Source: Geobacter sp. (GTDB lineage Bacteria; Desulfobacterota; Desulfuromonadia; Geobacterales; Geobacteraceae). From it: a stretch of 64,000 bases of DNA. The stretch lies in the NCBI GenBank assembly GCA_003574885.1, contig PJFC01000006.1:140207-204206 (forward strand). The letters run 5' to 3'. The stretch's first letter is position 1. The number at the start of each line of letters is the position of its first letter. Shown here piece after piece: positions 25,651 to 34,493 of the stretch. Made by a program: the position numbers and the translations under genes. The notes beneath the pieces are model-generated. The model saw nothing but the letters and a program-made list of their open reading frames with translations. It did not search any database and had not been told where the DNA came from.

Positions 25651-25680
25651 AGATGAAGAACCAGCCAAAAAACCGTTTAG

Positions 25681-25756
25681 TGGAGCTGGCGATGGGACTC
25701 GAACCCGCAACCTGCTGATTACAAGTCAGCTGCTCTACCAATTGAGCTACGCCAGC
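25681..25756 (-). tRNA. tRNA-Thr(TGT)
   Basis: Minus-strand cloverleaf with acceptor GCTGGCG, anticodon stem GCTGA/TCAGC and loop CTTGTAA (anticodon TGT), T-loop GTTCGAGTC and encoded CCA. It is the first transcribed tRNA of the cluster and lies about 12 bp downstream of the proximal promoter -10. Confidence 0.97.
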
Positions 25757-25767
25757 GCAAAGAACCT

Positions 25768-25796
25768 TCTATACACGATTTTTGCGACCGGGTCAA
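25768..25796 (-). promoter_or_regulatory. Proximal sigma70 promoter of the tRNA-tuf operon
   Basis: TTGACC (25791-25796) and TATAGA (25768-25773) are separated by 17 bp on the minus strand, placing the transcription start just ahead of tRNA-Thr(TGT). It is the second of two tandem promoters. Confidence 0.8.
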
Positions 25797-25818
25797 GCAA
25801 CAAAAAAGCGGAATATCT

Positions 25819-25847
25819 CTTATAACCAACCAGCCCCTTTGTGTCAA
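25819..25847 (-). promoter_or_regulatory. Distal sigma70 promoter of the tRNA-tuf operon
   Basis: A perfect TTGACA (25842-25847) and TATAAG (25819-25824) are spaced by 17 bp, 51 bp upstream of the proximal promoter. Tandem strong promoters are typical of stable RNA operons. Confidence 0.82.
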
Positions 25848-25946
25848 GCGTTTTTTCTATTTATGATCTCATCATGAAAAATTTACACGGGAAGTTACCC
25901 TGATCCGTCAGGCAAATCTCTTCTGGATTCGCTCCGTCAATCCCGG

Positions 25947-27752
25947 TCAGCGGCCGCCAGGACGCTTGCGAGGAGCACTGTTGGCTGGAGCGGCCGACCG
26001 TCCTAACAGCTCAACCGCTGCATCTTCCCGTCCGCATTCCCGAAGTGCCTGAATGATGGTGGCCCTTTCAGCCGGGAGATGGGAAAGGAGGAGGGATTTC
26101 TGAAGTCGTTTTTCACGATCGCCGCGCGGCACGTAAACCGCCGCGCCGGTCAAAGGATCCAGTCCCGTGTGGTACATGCACGTGGCCAGGGTGCCCGGTG
26201 TCGGAGTAAAGTCCTGCACCTGTTCAACCCGGAGACCTGAGCGCTTGAGGAACAGTGCAAGCTCGACCATGTCGGCAAGGGTTGTCCCTGGATGTCCGGA
26301 TATGAAATAGGGGACCACATGCTGGCGCTTCTCCAGCCGGGCGCTTTCCCGGTGGAACATCTCCAGGAATGCCACGAATGCCTGCCGTCCCGGCTTGCGC
26401 ATGAGAGCCGTCACCTTGTCGACAGCATGCTCGGGGGCCACCTTGAGCAGCCCCCCGACGTGATGGGAGAGGAGCTCCCGCAGATAGTCGGGCTGGTGGG
26501 CCAGCAGGTCATATCTGACTCCTGAAGCGACAGCCACATGCCTGACACCGGAGACCCCGCGTACCTTCCTGAGAAGTTCTGCAGCAGATCTGCCGTTCAT
26601 CACCAGATGCCGGCACGGCCGGGGGTAAAGACAGCTTTCACGCCGGCACACTGCCCGGGCGGAAGCATCACCGCAGCACAGGCCGTACATGTTGGCCGTC
26701 GGGCCGCCGACGTCACTGATGCTGCCCCTGAACCATTTCTGCTCTGCAAGCCTGCGCACCTCCTGCTGCACCGACGCAGCACTACGTGACTGGATGAACC
26801 GCCCCTGGTGATGGGTGATGGCACAGAACGCACAGCCGCCGAAACAGCCACGGTGGGTTGTCAGAGAGGTCTTGATCTGTTCGTAGGCAGGTATCGGATC
26901 CCGGTAGGAGGGGTGGGGCGCCTTGGTGAACGGCAGGGCATACACCGCATCCATTTCGGTTTCGACGAGGGGCATGGCAGGCGGGTTGCAAACCAGCAGG
27001 CGGCCACCGTGCCGCTGCAGCACGACTCGGGCGCAGTGGGGATTCTGTTCACCGGACAGGAGTCGAAACGCCTCGGCGTATTTCATCCTGTCAGAGGACA
27101 GCTCTTCATAGGAAGGAAGTTCGACTCCCCCTGGGCACGCTTCAGTGCCCTTTGCAGCATAGGCCGTTCCCCGTATATCCCTGATTTCGCCGAACGGTTC
27201 CCCCTCCCGCAGGCGCTGTGCAAGCTCCAGAATCGGGCGCTCCCCCATCCCGTAGAGCAGCAGGTCGGCCTTGGCATCAAAGATGATGGAACGGCGGACC
27301 TTGTCCTCCCAGAAATCGTAGTGTGCGAACCGGCGCAGACTCGCTTCGATACCGCCGATTACGACCGGCACATCCTTGTACGCTTCCTTGAGACGGGAGG
27401 TATAGATGATGGTAGCGCGGTTGGGGCGGGCACCGTGACGGTTCCCCGGCGTATAGGCATCATCATGGCGGAGCTTGCGAGCAGGGGTATAATGCGAAAC
27501 CATGGAATCCATGGCACCGGCGGAAACCGCAAAGAAAAGACGCGGGCGGCCAAGAACCATGAACGGCTCCCGACTCTTCCAATCCGGTTGGGGGATTATG
27601 CCAACCCGGAAGCCGTGAAACTCGAGCCAGCGGGCAAGAAGCGGCACACCAAAAGCGGGATGGTCGATGTAGGCATCACCGGTGACAAAGATGACATCCA
27701 GCTCGTCCCAGCCCCGTTTCAGTGCTTCGTCTTTAGTTATTGGAAGAAACAT
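25947..27752 (-). CDS. YgiQ family radical SAM protein
   Basis: This is a member of the UPF0313/YgiQ radical SAM family; the physiological reaction is unknown. The 601-residue product starts [10 protein letters not shown] and has the family N-terminus [18 protein letters not shown]. The radical SAM C-x3-C-x2-C motif (C-F-G-G-C-A-F-C) lies near residues 303-310 and would bind a 4Fe-4S cluster. Further cysteines around residue 350-380 ([12 protein letters not shown]) are also typical. The C-terminus is basic. It lies between argC and the tRNA operon, on the same strand as both. Confidence 0.92.
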   Translation of the reverse strand: MFLPITKDEALKRGWDELDVIFVTGDAYIDHPAFGVPLLARWLEFHGFRVGIIPQPDWKSREPFMVLGRPRLFFAVSAGAMDSMVSHYTPARKLRHDDAYTPGNRHGARPNRATIIYTSRLKEAYKDVPVVIGGIEASLRRFAHYDFWEDKVRRSIIFDAKADLLLYGMGERPILELAQRLREGEPFGEIRDIRGTAYAAKGTEACPGGVELPSYEELSSDRMKYAEAFRLLSGEQNPHCARVVLQRHGGRLLVCNPPAMPLVETEMDAVYALPFTKAPHPSYRDPIPAYEQIKTSLTTHRGCFGGCAFCAITHHQGRFIQSRSAASVQQEVRRLAEQKWFRGSISDVGGPTANMYGLCCGDASARAVCRRESCLYPRPCRHLVMNGRSAAELLRKVRGVSGVRHVAVASGVRYDLLAHQPDYLRELLSHHVGGLLKVAPEHAVDKVTALMRKPGRQAFVAFLEMFHRESARLEKRQHVVPYFISGHPGTTLADMVELALFLKRSGLRVEQVQDFTPTPGTLATCMYHTGLDPLTGAAVYVPRGDREKRLQKSLLLSHLPAERATIIQALRECGREDAAVELLGRSAAPANSAPRKRPGGR

Positions 27753-27768
27753 TTAACCTTACCAAACA

Positions 27769-27889
27769 CCGCCACAGAGACACGGGGGAAGCCACAGAGA
27801 AAAACAGGCCAAGAGATCACGGGGAACAAGGGGAATGCTCCCCACAAGTCTATTGCGTGCTCCAAGCCCTTTCTCAGTGTCTCTGTGGC
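27769..27889. repeat. Intergenic element with CCACAGAGACAC-type inverted ends, copy A
   Basis: The left end CCGCCACAGAGACAC (27769-27783) is answered by GTGTCTCTGTGGC (27877-27889) in inverted orientation. A third partial copy (GCCACAGAGA) lies at about 27791. The element fills the ygiQ-argC gap and has no coding potential. A second element with the same ends lies on the other side of argC at 28979-29123. Confidence 0.75.
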
Positions 27890-27910
27890 AGGGTTTACCG
27901 TTTTCTGGCA

Positions 27911-28951
27911 TTACGGAAACAGCGCCAACCCGTCCAGACCGAGGTTTTCCGGGAAGCCGTACATGACGTTCATGTTCTGCACCGCCTGCCCTGACGCACC
28001 CTTTACCAGATTGTCGATGGCAGAGACGACGATGACCCGGCCGGTCCGCTGGTCGACGGTAAAACCGATATCGCAGAAATTGGAGCCCCGGACAAAGGAG
28101 GTGGAAGGGAGCTGCCCTAGGGGAAGAACCCTGACGAATGTCTCGCCATGGTAAAACTCGTTGAAGATTGTTGCGAGTTGCTCAGCCGTAACCTTTTTCA
28201 CCGGCCGGGCATAGATCGTAGAAAGAATCCCCCGATCCATCGGCACCAGGTGCGGGGTAAAGGAAATGGCGAGCTTTTCTCCCGCCAGGAGGGACAGTTC
28301 CTGCTCGATCTCCGGAATGTGCCGATGAACACCCCCCACAGCGTAGGCCTTGAAACTGTCGTTAACCTCACAGTAGAGGTTTTCCACCTTGGCACTCCGA
28401 CCGGCGCCGGAAACCCCTGATTTGGAATCGGCGATGATCGTGGCCGGATCAAGCAGTTTCTTCCTCAACAGCGGCGCCAGGCCGAGAATGATGCTGGTCG
28501 GATAGCAACCGGGATTGGCAACCAGAGCAGCCCCGGCGACCTTCTCCCGCCGCAGCTCGGGAATGCCATACACTGCCTTTTTCAGGAGCGTGGGGCTCAT
28601 GTGAGGCTCGTACCATTTCTCGTACTCGGCGGCATCCTGCAGCCGATAGTCGGCGGAAAGATCGACAACTCGCTTCTTCAGTTTGAGAAAAGTCGGGACC
28701 ACCTCCATGGCCGCCTTGTGGGGGAGTGCCGTAAAGATCAGATCCGCCTTCCCGGCCACCCGCACCGGTTCCAGGTTTTCCAATATCTGGTCATAACGGC
28801 CACGCAGACTCGGGAAGAGGTCGGAGACCGGCTTCCCGGCGCTCTGCTCGGACGTGACGCAGGTCACCGCAACCTCCGGATGACCATGGAGAATTCGCAG
28901 CAGTTCCACCCCCGTGTAACCACTGGCACCGACAACGGCAACTTTCAGCAT
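27911..28951 (-). CDS. argC: N-acetyl-gamma-glutamyl-phosphate reductase
   Basis: ArgC catalyses the NADPH-dependent third step of arginine synthesis, turning N-acetylglutamyl phosphate into the semialdehyde. The 346-residue product has the Rossmann start [14 protein letters not shown] and the catalytic cysteine motif A-N-P-G-C-Y-P-T (about residue 147). The C-terminal domain holds H-R-H-I-P-E-I-E and F-T-P-H-L-V-P-M. Length is normal. It is flanked on both sides by elements of the same inverted-repeat type, so it may be transcribed apart from rpsI. Confidence 0.97.
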   Translation of the reverse strand: MLKVAVVGASGYTGVELLRILHGHPEVAVTCVTSEQSAGKPVSDLFPSLRGRYDQILENLEPVRVAGKADLIFTALPHKAAMEVVPTFLKLKKRVVDLSADYRLQDAAEYEKWYEPHMSPTLLKKAVYGIPELRREKVAGAALVANPGCYPTSIILGLAPLLRKKLLDPATIIADSKSGVSGAGRSAKVENLYCEVNDSFKAYAVGGVHRHIPEIEQELSLLAGEKLAISFTPHLVPMDRGILSTIYARPVKKVTAEQLATIFNEFYHGETFVRVLPLGQLPSTSFVRGSNFCDIGFTVDQRTGRVIVVSAIDNLVKGASGQAVQNMNVMYGFPENLGLDGLALFP

Positions 28952-28978
28952 GGTGGACTCCTTGATACCTTAATTATT

Positions 28979-29123
28979 CGCCACAGAGACACCGGGACAC
29001 CGCACTAAAGCAACTGGACGAGGAGAAAACGGATACCGGCTTTGATCCTTTTCAGGTTAAAAAGCCTGGGCATCCTGCCATTCAAACAAAAGGTTTTCTC
29101 CGTATCTCTATGTCTCTGTGGCA
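28979..29123. repeat. Intergenic element with CCACAGAGACAC-type inverted ends, copy B
   Basis: CGCCACAGAGACACC (28979-28993) and ATGTCTCTGTGGCA (29110-29123) are inverted ends around a core of about 115 bp that differs from copy A. It lies in the 262-bp gap between rpsI and argC. Similar ends with an unrelated core suggest a family of mobile or structured intergenic repeats. Confidence 0.72.
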
Positions 29124-29149
29124 GAGGAAATTGACTGCCGTTAAACGGA

Positions 29150-29181
29150 AACAGGGGAAACCCTTGCGGATTTCCCCTGTT
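29150..29181 (-). terminator. Predicted terminator of rplM-rpsI
   Basis: AACAGGGGAAA and TTTCCCCTGTT form an 11-bp stem with a 10-base loop about 33 bp after the rpsI stop. On the minus strand it is followed by TCCGTTT, a weak U-tract. Confidence 0.65.
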
Positions 29182-29213
29182 GAAAGCATTCTGCAGGCGA
29201 TGCTGCAAGCGGC

Positions 29214-29606
29214 TTAACGCTTGGAGAACTGGAAGCTGGCGCGGGCAGCTTTCTTACCGTACTTCTTCCGCTCCTTGATACGTGAATCGCGGGTGATGAA
29301 GCCTGCCTTTTTGAGGGTGCCACGCAACTCGGCATCCACTTCAAGGAGAGCCTTGGTGATGCCATGTTTGATGGCGCCGGCCTGGCCGGTATCACCGCCG
29401 CCACTTACCGTGACATAAACATCGAACTTCCCGACATTCTCAGTAAGCTCCAAGGGCTGCTTGACAACCATCTTGGAGGTCTCGCGGCCGAAATACTCTT
29501 CGAGAGACTTGTTGTTCACCGTGAAGTTACCGGCGCCCGGCTTGAGCCAGACCCTGGCCACGGAGGATTTTTTCTTGCCTGTACCGTAATAGCTCTTTGC
29601 TGCCAT
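29214..29606 (-). CDS. rpsI: 30S ribosomal protein S9
   Basis: S9 is a 30S head protein whose C-terminal tail reaches the P-site tRNA. The start is the ATG at 29606 ([19 protein letters not shown]); the longer open frame would overlap rplM. The 130-residue product contains [15 protein letters not shown]. It ends in the basic tail K-A-R-R-A-type segment, here [14 protein letters not shown]. It follows rplM by 34 bp. Confidence 0.97.
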   Translation of the reverse strand: MAAKSYYGTGKKKSSVARVWLKPGAGNFTVNNKSLEEYFGRETSKMVVKQPLELTENVGKFDVYVTVSGGGDTGQAGAIKHGITKALLEVDAELRGTLKKAGFITRDSRIKERKKYGKKAARASFQFSKR

Positions 29607-29640
29607 GTCTATCTCCTGATCTGAAATAAAGACCTGTTGT

Positions 29641-30069
29641 TTAAATTTCAAGTGCCTTGGGCTGCTGGGCTTTGTGCGGATGCTCGGAGCCGGTGTAGAT
29701 TTTCAGCTTGCTCAGCATGTGCCGGGCCAACTTGTTCTTGGGAAGCATCCCCTTCACTGCTTTGCGGATCAGCTCTTCAGGCTTCTTGTCGATCAGTTTG
29801 CCAGCAGTGATTGACTTGATGCCGCCGGGAAAACCGGAGTGGCTGTAATAGACCTTGTCCGCCAGCTTGTTGCCGGTGAGGGCAATCTTCTCAGCATTCA
29901 CCACGATGACGAAATCACCGGTATCAACGCTCGGCGTATACATGGCCTTGTTCTTGCCCCGCAGGACATTGGCAATCTGGGTGGCCACACGGCCGAGAAC
30001 CCTGTCTTCAACGTTAACCAGGTACCAGTCTCTGGTAACCTGCTCTTTTTTAGCCACTTGCGTCTTCAT
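29641..30069 (-). CDS. rplM: 50S ribosomal protein L13
   Basis: L13 is an early-assembly 50S protein. The chosen start is the ATG at 30069 ([16 protein letters not shown]), with GAGGG 5 bp upstream; a GTG 12 bp earlier would hide that site. The 142-residue product has D-A-E-like [13 protein letters not shown] and [10 protein letters not shown], both diagnostic. It is the first gene of the L13-S9 pair, downstream of its own promoter. Confidence 0.96.
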   Translation of the reverse strand: MKTQVAKKEQVTRDWYLVNVEDRVLGRVATQIANVLRGKNKAMYTPSVDTGDFVIVVNAEKIALTGNKLADKVYYSHSGFPGGIKSITAGKLIDKKPEELIRKAVKGMLPKNKLARHMLSKLKIYTGSEHPHKAQQPKALEI

Positions 30070-30113
30070 CGAAACCCTCACTAATTTTGCGTATATTCCA
30101 CAAGGAAGCGTTC

Positions 30114-30142
30114 AACATAATGGAATCGACCAGGCATGTCAA
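30114..30142 (-). promoter_or_regulatory. Predicted sigma70 promoter of rplM-rpsI
   Basis: Perfect TTGACA (30137-30142), 17-bp spacer, TATGTT (30114-30119) on the minus strand, in the 114-bp gap between truA and rplM. The rplM start lies about 44 bp beyond the -10. Confidence 0.78.
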
Positions 30143-30183
30143 GAAAAATTTCATCCGCCTGTGATGCGAATCTTTTCACGCTT

Positions 30184-30918
30184 TCAGTAATAAACTTCCA
30201 CCAGGCAAAGTCCACAGGCGGGGGCGGTAAGCCCTGCCCTGCTCCGGTCGCCGGCCACGAGCATGGCGGAAATCGAATCGGCGGCACGACGCCCTTGTCC
30301 TACCTCCACCAGCGTCCCGACCATGTTCCGCACCATGTGCTTGAGAAAACCACTCCCCCTGACATCAATCGTGACCAGTTCGCCTTGCTTTTGAATGGCA
30401 ACTCCATCCATCCGCCGTACGGTAGTTTTGGCGACACACCCGGCCCCGCGCAGGGCAGCGAAATCGTGCTCCCCCTCCATGAAAAATGCCGCCTGTCGCA
30501 TGGCATCGAGATCGAGCTTGCCCCGCAGACACCAGGAGTAAAGACGGGAAAGGGGTGAGCGGCGGCGACCGGTATGGATGGTGTAACGATAGAGCTTACC
30601 CGTGGCCGCATACCGAGGATGGAAGTCCGGTGCAGCTTCCGACGCCTCCCGCACGGCAATGTCTGGTGGAAGCAGGGAATTGAGTCCGTCACTGAAGGCC
30701 CGCAGTGGAATGGCCTTCTCCGTTTTGAAACAGGCCACCATCCCCCGGGCGTGCACCCCCGCATCGGTACGCCCGGAACCATGGAGCCGGACCGGCTCGC
30801 GCAGCAGGTTCGCCAGCGCCTCCTCCATCACCTGCTGGATGGAGACCCCGTTAGGCTGCAGTTGCCAGCCGACATAGTTGGTGCCATCGTATTCGATTGT
30901 CAGTTTGATATTTCGCAT
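30184..30918 (-). CDS. truA: tRNA pseudouridine(38-40) synthase
   Basis: TruA isomerises uridines 38-40 in the anticodon arm of many tRNAs. The 244-residue product starts M-R-N-I-K-L-T-I-E-Y-D-G-T-N-Y-V-G-W-Q and carries the catalytic aspartate in G-R-T-D-A-G-V-H-A-R-G (about residue 52). It also has F-L-K-H-M-V-R-N-M-V-G-T-L in the C-terminal half. It follows asd by 10 bp. Confidence 0.97.
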   Translation of the reverse strand: MRNIKLTIEYDGTNYVGWQLQPNGVSIQQVMEEALANLLREPVRLHGSGRTDAGVHARGMVACFKTEKAIPLRAFSDGLNSLLPPDIAVREASEAAPDFHPRYAATGKLYRYTIHTGRRRSPLSRLYSWCLRGKLDLDAMRQAAFFMEGEHDFAALRGAGCVAKTTVRRMDGVAIQKQGELVTIDVRGSGFLKHMVRNMVGTLVEVGQGRRAADSISAMLVAGDRSRAGLTAPACGLCLVEVYY

Positions 30919-30928
30919 GGGGCAATCT

Positions 30929-31948
30929 TTACTTCAGGTATTTTTCGATCAGAATTTCCGCAATCTGCACCGCATTGGTCGCCGCGCCCTTGCGTATATT
31001 GTCGGCCACAACCCACAGATTGAGGCCGTTCACGATGGACTCGTCCTCGCGAATGCGCCCAACAAAGGTCAGGTCCTGGCCGGCGGCATCGATCGGCATT
31101 GGGTAGGCCCTGGTGGCCGGATCATCCACCAGTTCCACGCCGGGGGCGCTCTTCAGGAGCTCCCGGGCCTTGTCGACGGTTATCTTCTTAACGGTTTCGA
31201 TATTCACCGACTCGGAATGGCCATAGAACACCGGTACCCGCACCGCCGTGGCGGTCACACCGATCTCCGTCTCCAGTATCTTGCGGGTCTCGTTGACCAT
31301 CTTCATCTCTTCTCCGGTGTAGCCGTTCTCTAGAAAGGAGTCGATCTGGGGGAGACAGTTAAAGGCGATCCGGTGAGGATAGACGGTGCAGTCGGCAGGC
31401 AATCCCTGCAGCATGGACCTGATCTGGCCATGCAACTCCTCTATCGCCTTCTTACCAGTACCGGAAACTGCCTGGTAGGTTGACACGACGATCCGTTTTA
31501 TGGCGGCGTAATCGTGGAGCGGTTTCAGTGCCACAACCAGCTGAATAGTTGAACAGTTGGGGTTGGCGATAATTCCTTTCTTCGTATAGCCGGCAATGGC
31601 GAGTGGGTTCACCTCCGGCACAACCAGCGGCACATCCGGGTCCATCCGCCAGGCGCTGGAATTATCGATACAGACTGCCCCCGCCCGTGCCGCCGAGGGG
31701 CAGAACTCCCGGGAGCGGTCCCCCCCGGCAGAAAAGAGAGCGATGTCGATCCCTTCGAAGGAATCGTGGGTCAACTCCTCCACCACCACCGGTTTCCCGC
31801 GAAATTCCAGGATCTCCCCGGCGCTCCGTGCGCTCGCCAGGTACTTGATCTTCCCGACCGGAAAGCTGCGTTCCTCAAGACATTCAATCATTTGGGCACC
31901 AACAGCGCCGGTGGCGCCCACGACAGCCACATTCCACAGTTTGCTCAT
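30929..31948 (-). CDS. asd: Aspartate-semialdehyde dehydrogenase (B. subtilis/USG-1-like type)
   Basis: ASD reduces beta-aspartyl phosphate to the semialdehyde, the branch point to lysine/diaminopimelate, threonine and methionine. The 339-residue product starts M-S-K-L-W-N-V-A-V-V-G-A-T-G-A-V-G and has the catalytic cysteine in N-P-N-C-S-T-I-Q-L (about residue 130). It also has V-S-T-Y-Q-A-V-S-G-T-G-K-K and H-S-E-S-V-N-I-E. The cysteine shows it is not the inactive USG-1 homologue of E. coli. It is the second of two asd genes in a row and leads directly into truA. Confidence 0.93.
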   Translation of the reverse strand: MSKLWNVAVVGATGAVGAQMIECLEERSFPVGKIKYLASARSAGEILEFRGKPVVVEELTHDSFEGIDIALFSAGGDRSREFCPSAARAGAVCIDNSSAWRMDPDVPLVVPEVNPLAIAGYTKKGIIANPNCSTIQLVVALKPLHDYAAIKRIVVSTYQAVSGTGKKAIEELHGQIRSMLQGLPADCTVYPHRIAFNCLPQIDSFLENGYTGEEMKMVNETRKILETEIGVTATAVRVPVFYGHSESVNIETVKKITVDKARELLKSAPGVELVDDPATRAYPMPIDAAGQDLTFVGRIREDESIVNGLNLWVVADNIRKGAATNAVQIAEILIEKYLK

Positions 31949-31975
31949 CAGCCATTCTCCATTTTATGTCAGTAG

Positions 31976-32007
31976 AAAAGAAAAGCGCCCCGTCCACGGG
32001 GCGCTTT
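31976..32007 (-). terminator. Intrinsic terminator between the two asd genes
   Basis: A 12-bp perfect stem (31982-31993 with 31996-32007, core AGCGCCCCGT) and a two-base loop are followed on the minus strand by CTTTTC. It should end transcription from leuB and the first asd before the second asd, so the latter needs its own promoter, or some readthrough. It starts about 28 bp upstream of the second asd start. Confidence 0.72.
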
Positions 32008-32024
32008 AAACAAACAAAAAACCC

Positions 32025-32147
32025 AGAGAGCGCGATTTTTGTGCAAGATCAAGGCTGTCGAGGGATTGCGCGGAGGTGTAGCAGAGCTAGACCGCACAAG
32101 TGATCCCGAAGACTTACGCAGATATTGCGCAAAAGGCGCGTTCTCTC
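32025..32147. repeat. Non-coding element with imperfect terminal inverted repeats
   Basis: The ends AGAGAGCGCGATTTTTGTGC (from 32025) and the inverse of 32121-32147 (GAGAACGCGCCTTTTGCGCA) match over about 25 bp with a few mismatches. The core of about 75 bp has no open frame worth calling. It begins 3 bp after the stop of the first-transcribed asd gene and ends before the terminator. It may be a MITE-like repeat or a structured 3' region. Confidence 0.6.
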
Positions 32148-32149
32148 CG

Positions 32150-33250
32150 CTACTTCTCCAGGAGGATGCGGAGCATCCTCCTGAGCGGCTCCGCCGCCCC
32201 CCATAGGAGCTGATCCCCGCAGGTGAAAGCCTGTACGTACTGGGGCCCCATCTTCATCTTGCGCACCCGGCCAACGGGGACGGTGAGACTGCCGGAAACC
32301 GCAGCCGGCGTCAATTGCGTCAGAGTATCCGCCTTGGTGTTCGGGACGAACTTGACCCACTGGTTGTCGTTGGCGATCAGGCTTTCGATATCGGCAATGG
32401 GAACATCCTTGTTCAGCTTGATGGTTATTGCCTGGCTATGACAGCGCATGGCGCCGACCCTGGCACAGATGCCGTCCACCGGGATCGGGGTGGAGGTACC
32501 GAGGATCTTGTTGGTTTCGGCATACCCCTTCCACTCCTCCCGGCTCTGGCCGTCCTCCACCTCCCGGTCGATCCAGGGGAGCACACTCCCCGCCAGCGGG
32601 AAGCCAAACTCCTTGGTCGGCATGGAACCGTCACGCAGGGCGGTGGTGACCTTTCTGTCGATGTCGAGGATTGCCGAGCCGGGGTTTTTCAGCTCTTCGG
32701 CCACGGTGCCGTGGAGAACTCCCATCTGGGAGAGAAGTTCGCGCATGTTGGGTGCGCCGGCACCGGAAGCGGCCTGATAGGTCATTGAGGAGAGCCACTC
32801 CACCAGGTTGGCACGGAACAGCCCGCCGAGCCCCATCAGCATGAGGCTGACGGTACAGTTACCCCCGATGAAGTCTTTCTGGCCATTGGCCAGGGCCTTG
32901 TCGATCACGTTGCGGTTCACCGGGTCAAGGATGATAACCGCGTTATCCTCCATCCGGAGCGTTGATGCGGCGTCGATCCAGTAGCCGTTCCACCCCTGCT
33001 TGCGCAGCTCCGGATGTACTGCCTTGGTGTAGTCGCCACCCTGGCAGGTGATGATGATATCGAGCTTTCTCAGCTCGGCGATATCATCGGCCTTTTTCAG
33101 GGTTCCGCCACCCATAGGCGCCGGCTGACCGGCCTGGGAGGTGGTGAAGAATACCGGCTCGAAGCCGAGGGCAAAATCGTTCTCCTCCTGCATCCGCTGC
33201 ATGAGGACCGACCCAACCATACCGCGCCAACCGACGATTCCGACTTTCAT
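32150..33250 (-). CDS. asd: Aspartate-semialdehyde dehydrogenase (E. coli type)
   Basis: This second ASD belongs to the gamma-proteobacterial branch of the family. The 366-residue product starts [17 protein letters not shown] and has the branch-specific F-F-T-T-S-Q-A-G-Q. The active-site cysteine is in [11 protein letters not shown] (about residue 134), followed by [10 protein letters not shown]. It shares little sequence with its neighbour beyond these motifs. It lies 39 bp after leuB, so the two are probably co-transcribed. Both ASDs look catalytically complete. Confidence 0.95.
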   Translation of the reverse strand: MKVGIVGWRGMVGSVLMQRMQEENDFALGFEPVFFTTSQAGQPAPMGGGTLKKADDIAELRKLDIIITCQGGDYTKAVHPELRKQGWNGYWIDAASTLRMEDNAVIILDPVNRNVIDKALANGQKDFIGGNCTVSLMLMGLGGLFRANLVEWLSSMTYQAASGAGAPNMRELLSQMGVLHGTVAEELKNPGSAILDIDRKVTTALRDGSMPTKEFGFPLAGSVLPWIDREVEDGQSREEWKGYAETNKILGTSTPIPVDGICARVGAMRCHSQAITIKLNKDVPIADIESLIANDNQWVKFVPNTKADTLTQLTPAAVSGSLTVPVGRVRKMKMGPQYVQAFTCGDQLLWGAAEPLRRMLRILLEK

Positions 33251-33289
33251 ATCCGTAGCTCCTTTGCGAAGAGGTTAATGGTCCTTGAT

Positions 33290-34378
33290 TCAGAGAGCTG
33301 CAATGATCGCAGCCCCTATCTCCTTTGTGTTAACCAGTTTTTCCCCGGCCTTGTCCTGATAGATGTCCCGGGTCCGGTATCCCTGGTCGAGCACGTTCGC
33401 CACGGCGTTGTCGATGGCGTCGGCCGCATCCACCATGCCGAAGGAGAAACGGAGCATCATCCCGGCAGAGAGAATCTGGGCGATCGGGTTGGCGATCCCC
33501 TGGCCGGCAATGTCCGGGGCGCTGCCGCCGGAGGGCTCGTACATGCCGAAGGTCCCCTCGGCAAGGGAGGCGGAGGGGAGCATTCCGAGGGAGCCTGTCA
33601 GCATTGCCGCCTCGTCGGAGAGAATGTCGCCGAACATGTTCTCGCAGAGGATGACATCGAACTGCTTGGGCCAGCGCACCAGCTGCATGGCAGCGTTGTC
33701 CACGTACATGTGGGACAGCTCCACATCCGGATACTCTTTGGCAATGCCGGTCACCACTTCACGCCAGAGCACCGATGAGGAGAGGACGTTGGCCTTGTCA
33801 ATGGAGCAGACCTTCTTCCCCCGCTTGCGTGCCGCCTGGAAGGCGACATGGGTGATCCGCTCGATCTCCGGCACGGAGTACTTCATGGTGTCTATGCCGA
33901 TCCGCTCGCGCCCCTGGCCTTCGATCCCCTTCGGCTGGGAGAAGTAGATCCCCCCCGTCAACTCGCGGATGACGAGGATGTTGAAGCCCCCCCCGATCAC
34001 CTCTTCCTTGAGGGATGAGGCGCCGGTGAGAGAGGGGAAAATAATGGCAGGCCTCAGGTTCGCATAGAGACCGAATATCTTGCGCAGCGGCAGGAGCGCA
34101 CCCCGCTCCGGTTGCTCGTCCGGGGGGAGGGTTTCCCATTTCGGGCCGCCTACCGAACCGAACAGGATCGCATCCGATGACTTGCAGATGTTCACGGTGG
34201 TTTCGGGGAGCGCCTTCCCCTCGTTGTCGATTCCGGCGCCACCCACGTTGGCATGGGTCCGCTCGAATTTCACATCGTACTTTTTCTCCACAGCGTCCAG
34301 GACGTTAAGCGCCTCGGCCATTACCTCCGGCCCGATGCCGTCACCCGGCAGAACCGCTACCTTAAAAACCTTTGCCAT
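33290..34378 (-). CDS. leuB: 3-isopropylmalate dehydrogenase
   Basis: LeuB oxidises and decarboxylates 3-isopropylmalate with NAD in leucine synthesis. The start is the ATG at 34378 ([19 protein letters not shown]), behind a G-rich binding site; the open frame continues upstream through the promoter. The 362-residue product contains the substrate-binding arginines in L-R-P-A-I-I-F-P and R-E-L-T-G-G-I-Y-F, and the signature [12 protein letters not shown]. It heads the leuB-asd unit. Confidence 0.97.
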   Translation of the reverse strand: MAKVFKVAVLPGDGIGPEVMAEALNVLDAVEKKYDVKFERTHANVGGAGIDNEGKALPETTVNICKSSDAILFGSVGGPKWETLPPDEQPERGALLPLRKIFGLYANLRPAIIFPSLTGASSLKEEVIGGGFNILVIRELTGGIYFSQPKGIEGQGRERIGIDTMKYSVPEIERITHVAFQAARKRGKKVCSIDKANVLSSSVLWREVVTGIAKEYPDVELSHMYVDNAAMQLVRWPKQFDVILCENMFGDILSDEAAMLTGSLGMLPSASLAEGTFGMYEPSGGSAPDIAGQGIANPIAQILSAGMMLRFSFGMVDAADAIDNAVANVLDQGYRTRDIYQDKAGEKLVNTKEIGAAIIAAL

Positions 34379-34422
34379 ATCCGTAAGCCCCCCAACCAAG
34401 TAATTGAATTGATAATCGTATG

Positions 34423-34452
34423 ATTTTATTTGGGGGGGCAACACATTGTCAA
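34423..34452 (-). promoter_or_regulatory. Predicted sigma70 promoter of leuB-asd
   Basis: Perfect TTGACA (34447-34452), 18-bp spacer, TAAAAT (34423-34428) on the minus strand, in the 115-bp gap between gapN and leuB. A run of T residues just upstream of the -35 follows a small GC-rich hairpin that may end gapN transcription. Confidence 0.7.
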
Positions 34453-34493
34453 CAAAAAAAGCCGGCAGCCCGGTTGCGGGACAAGTTCGCACC

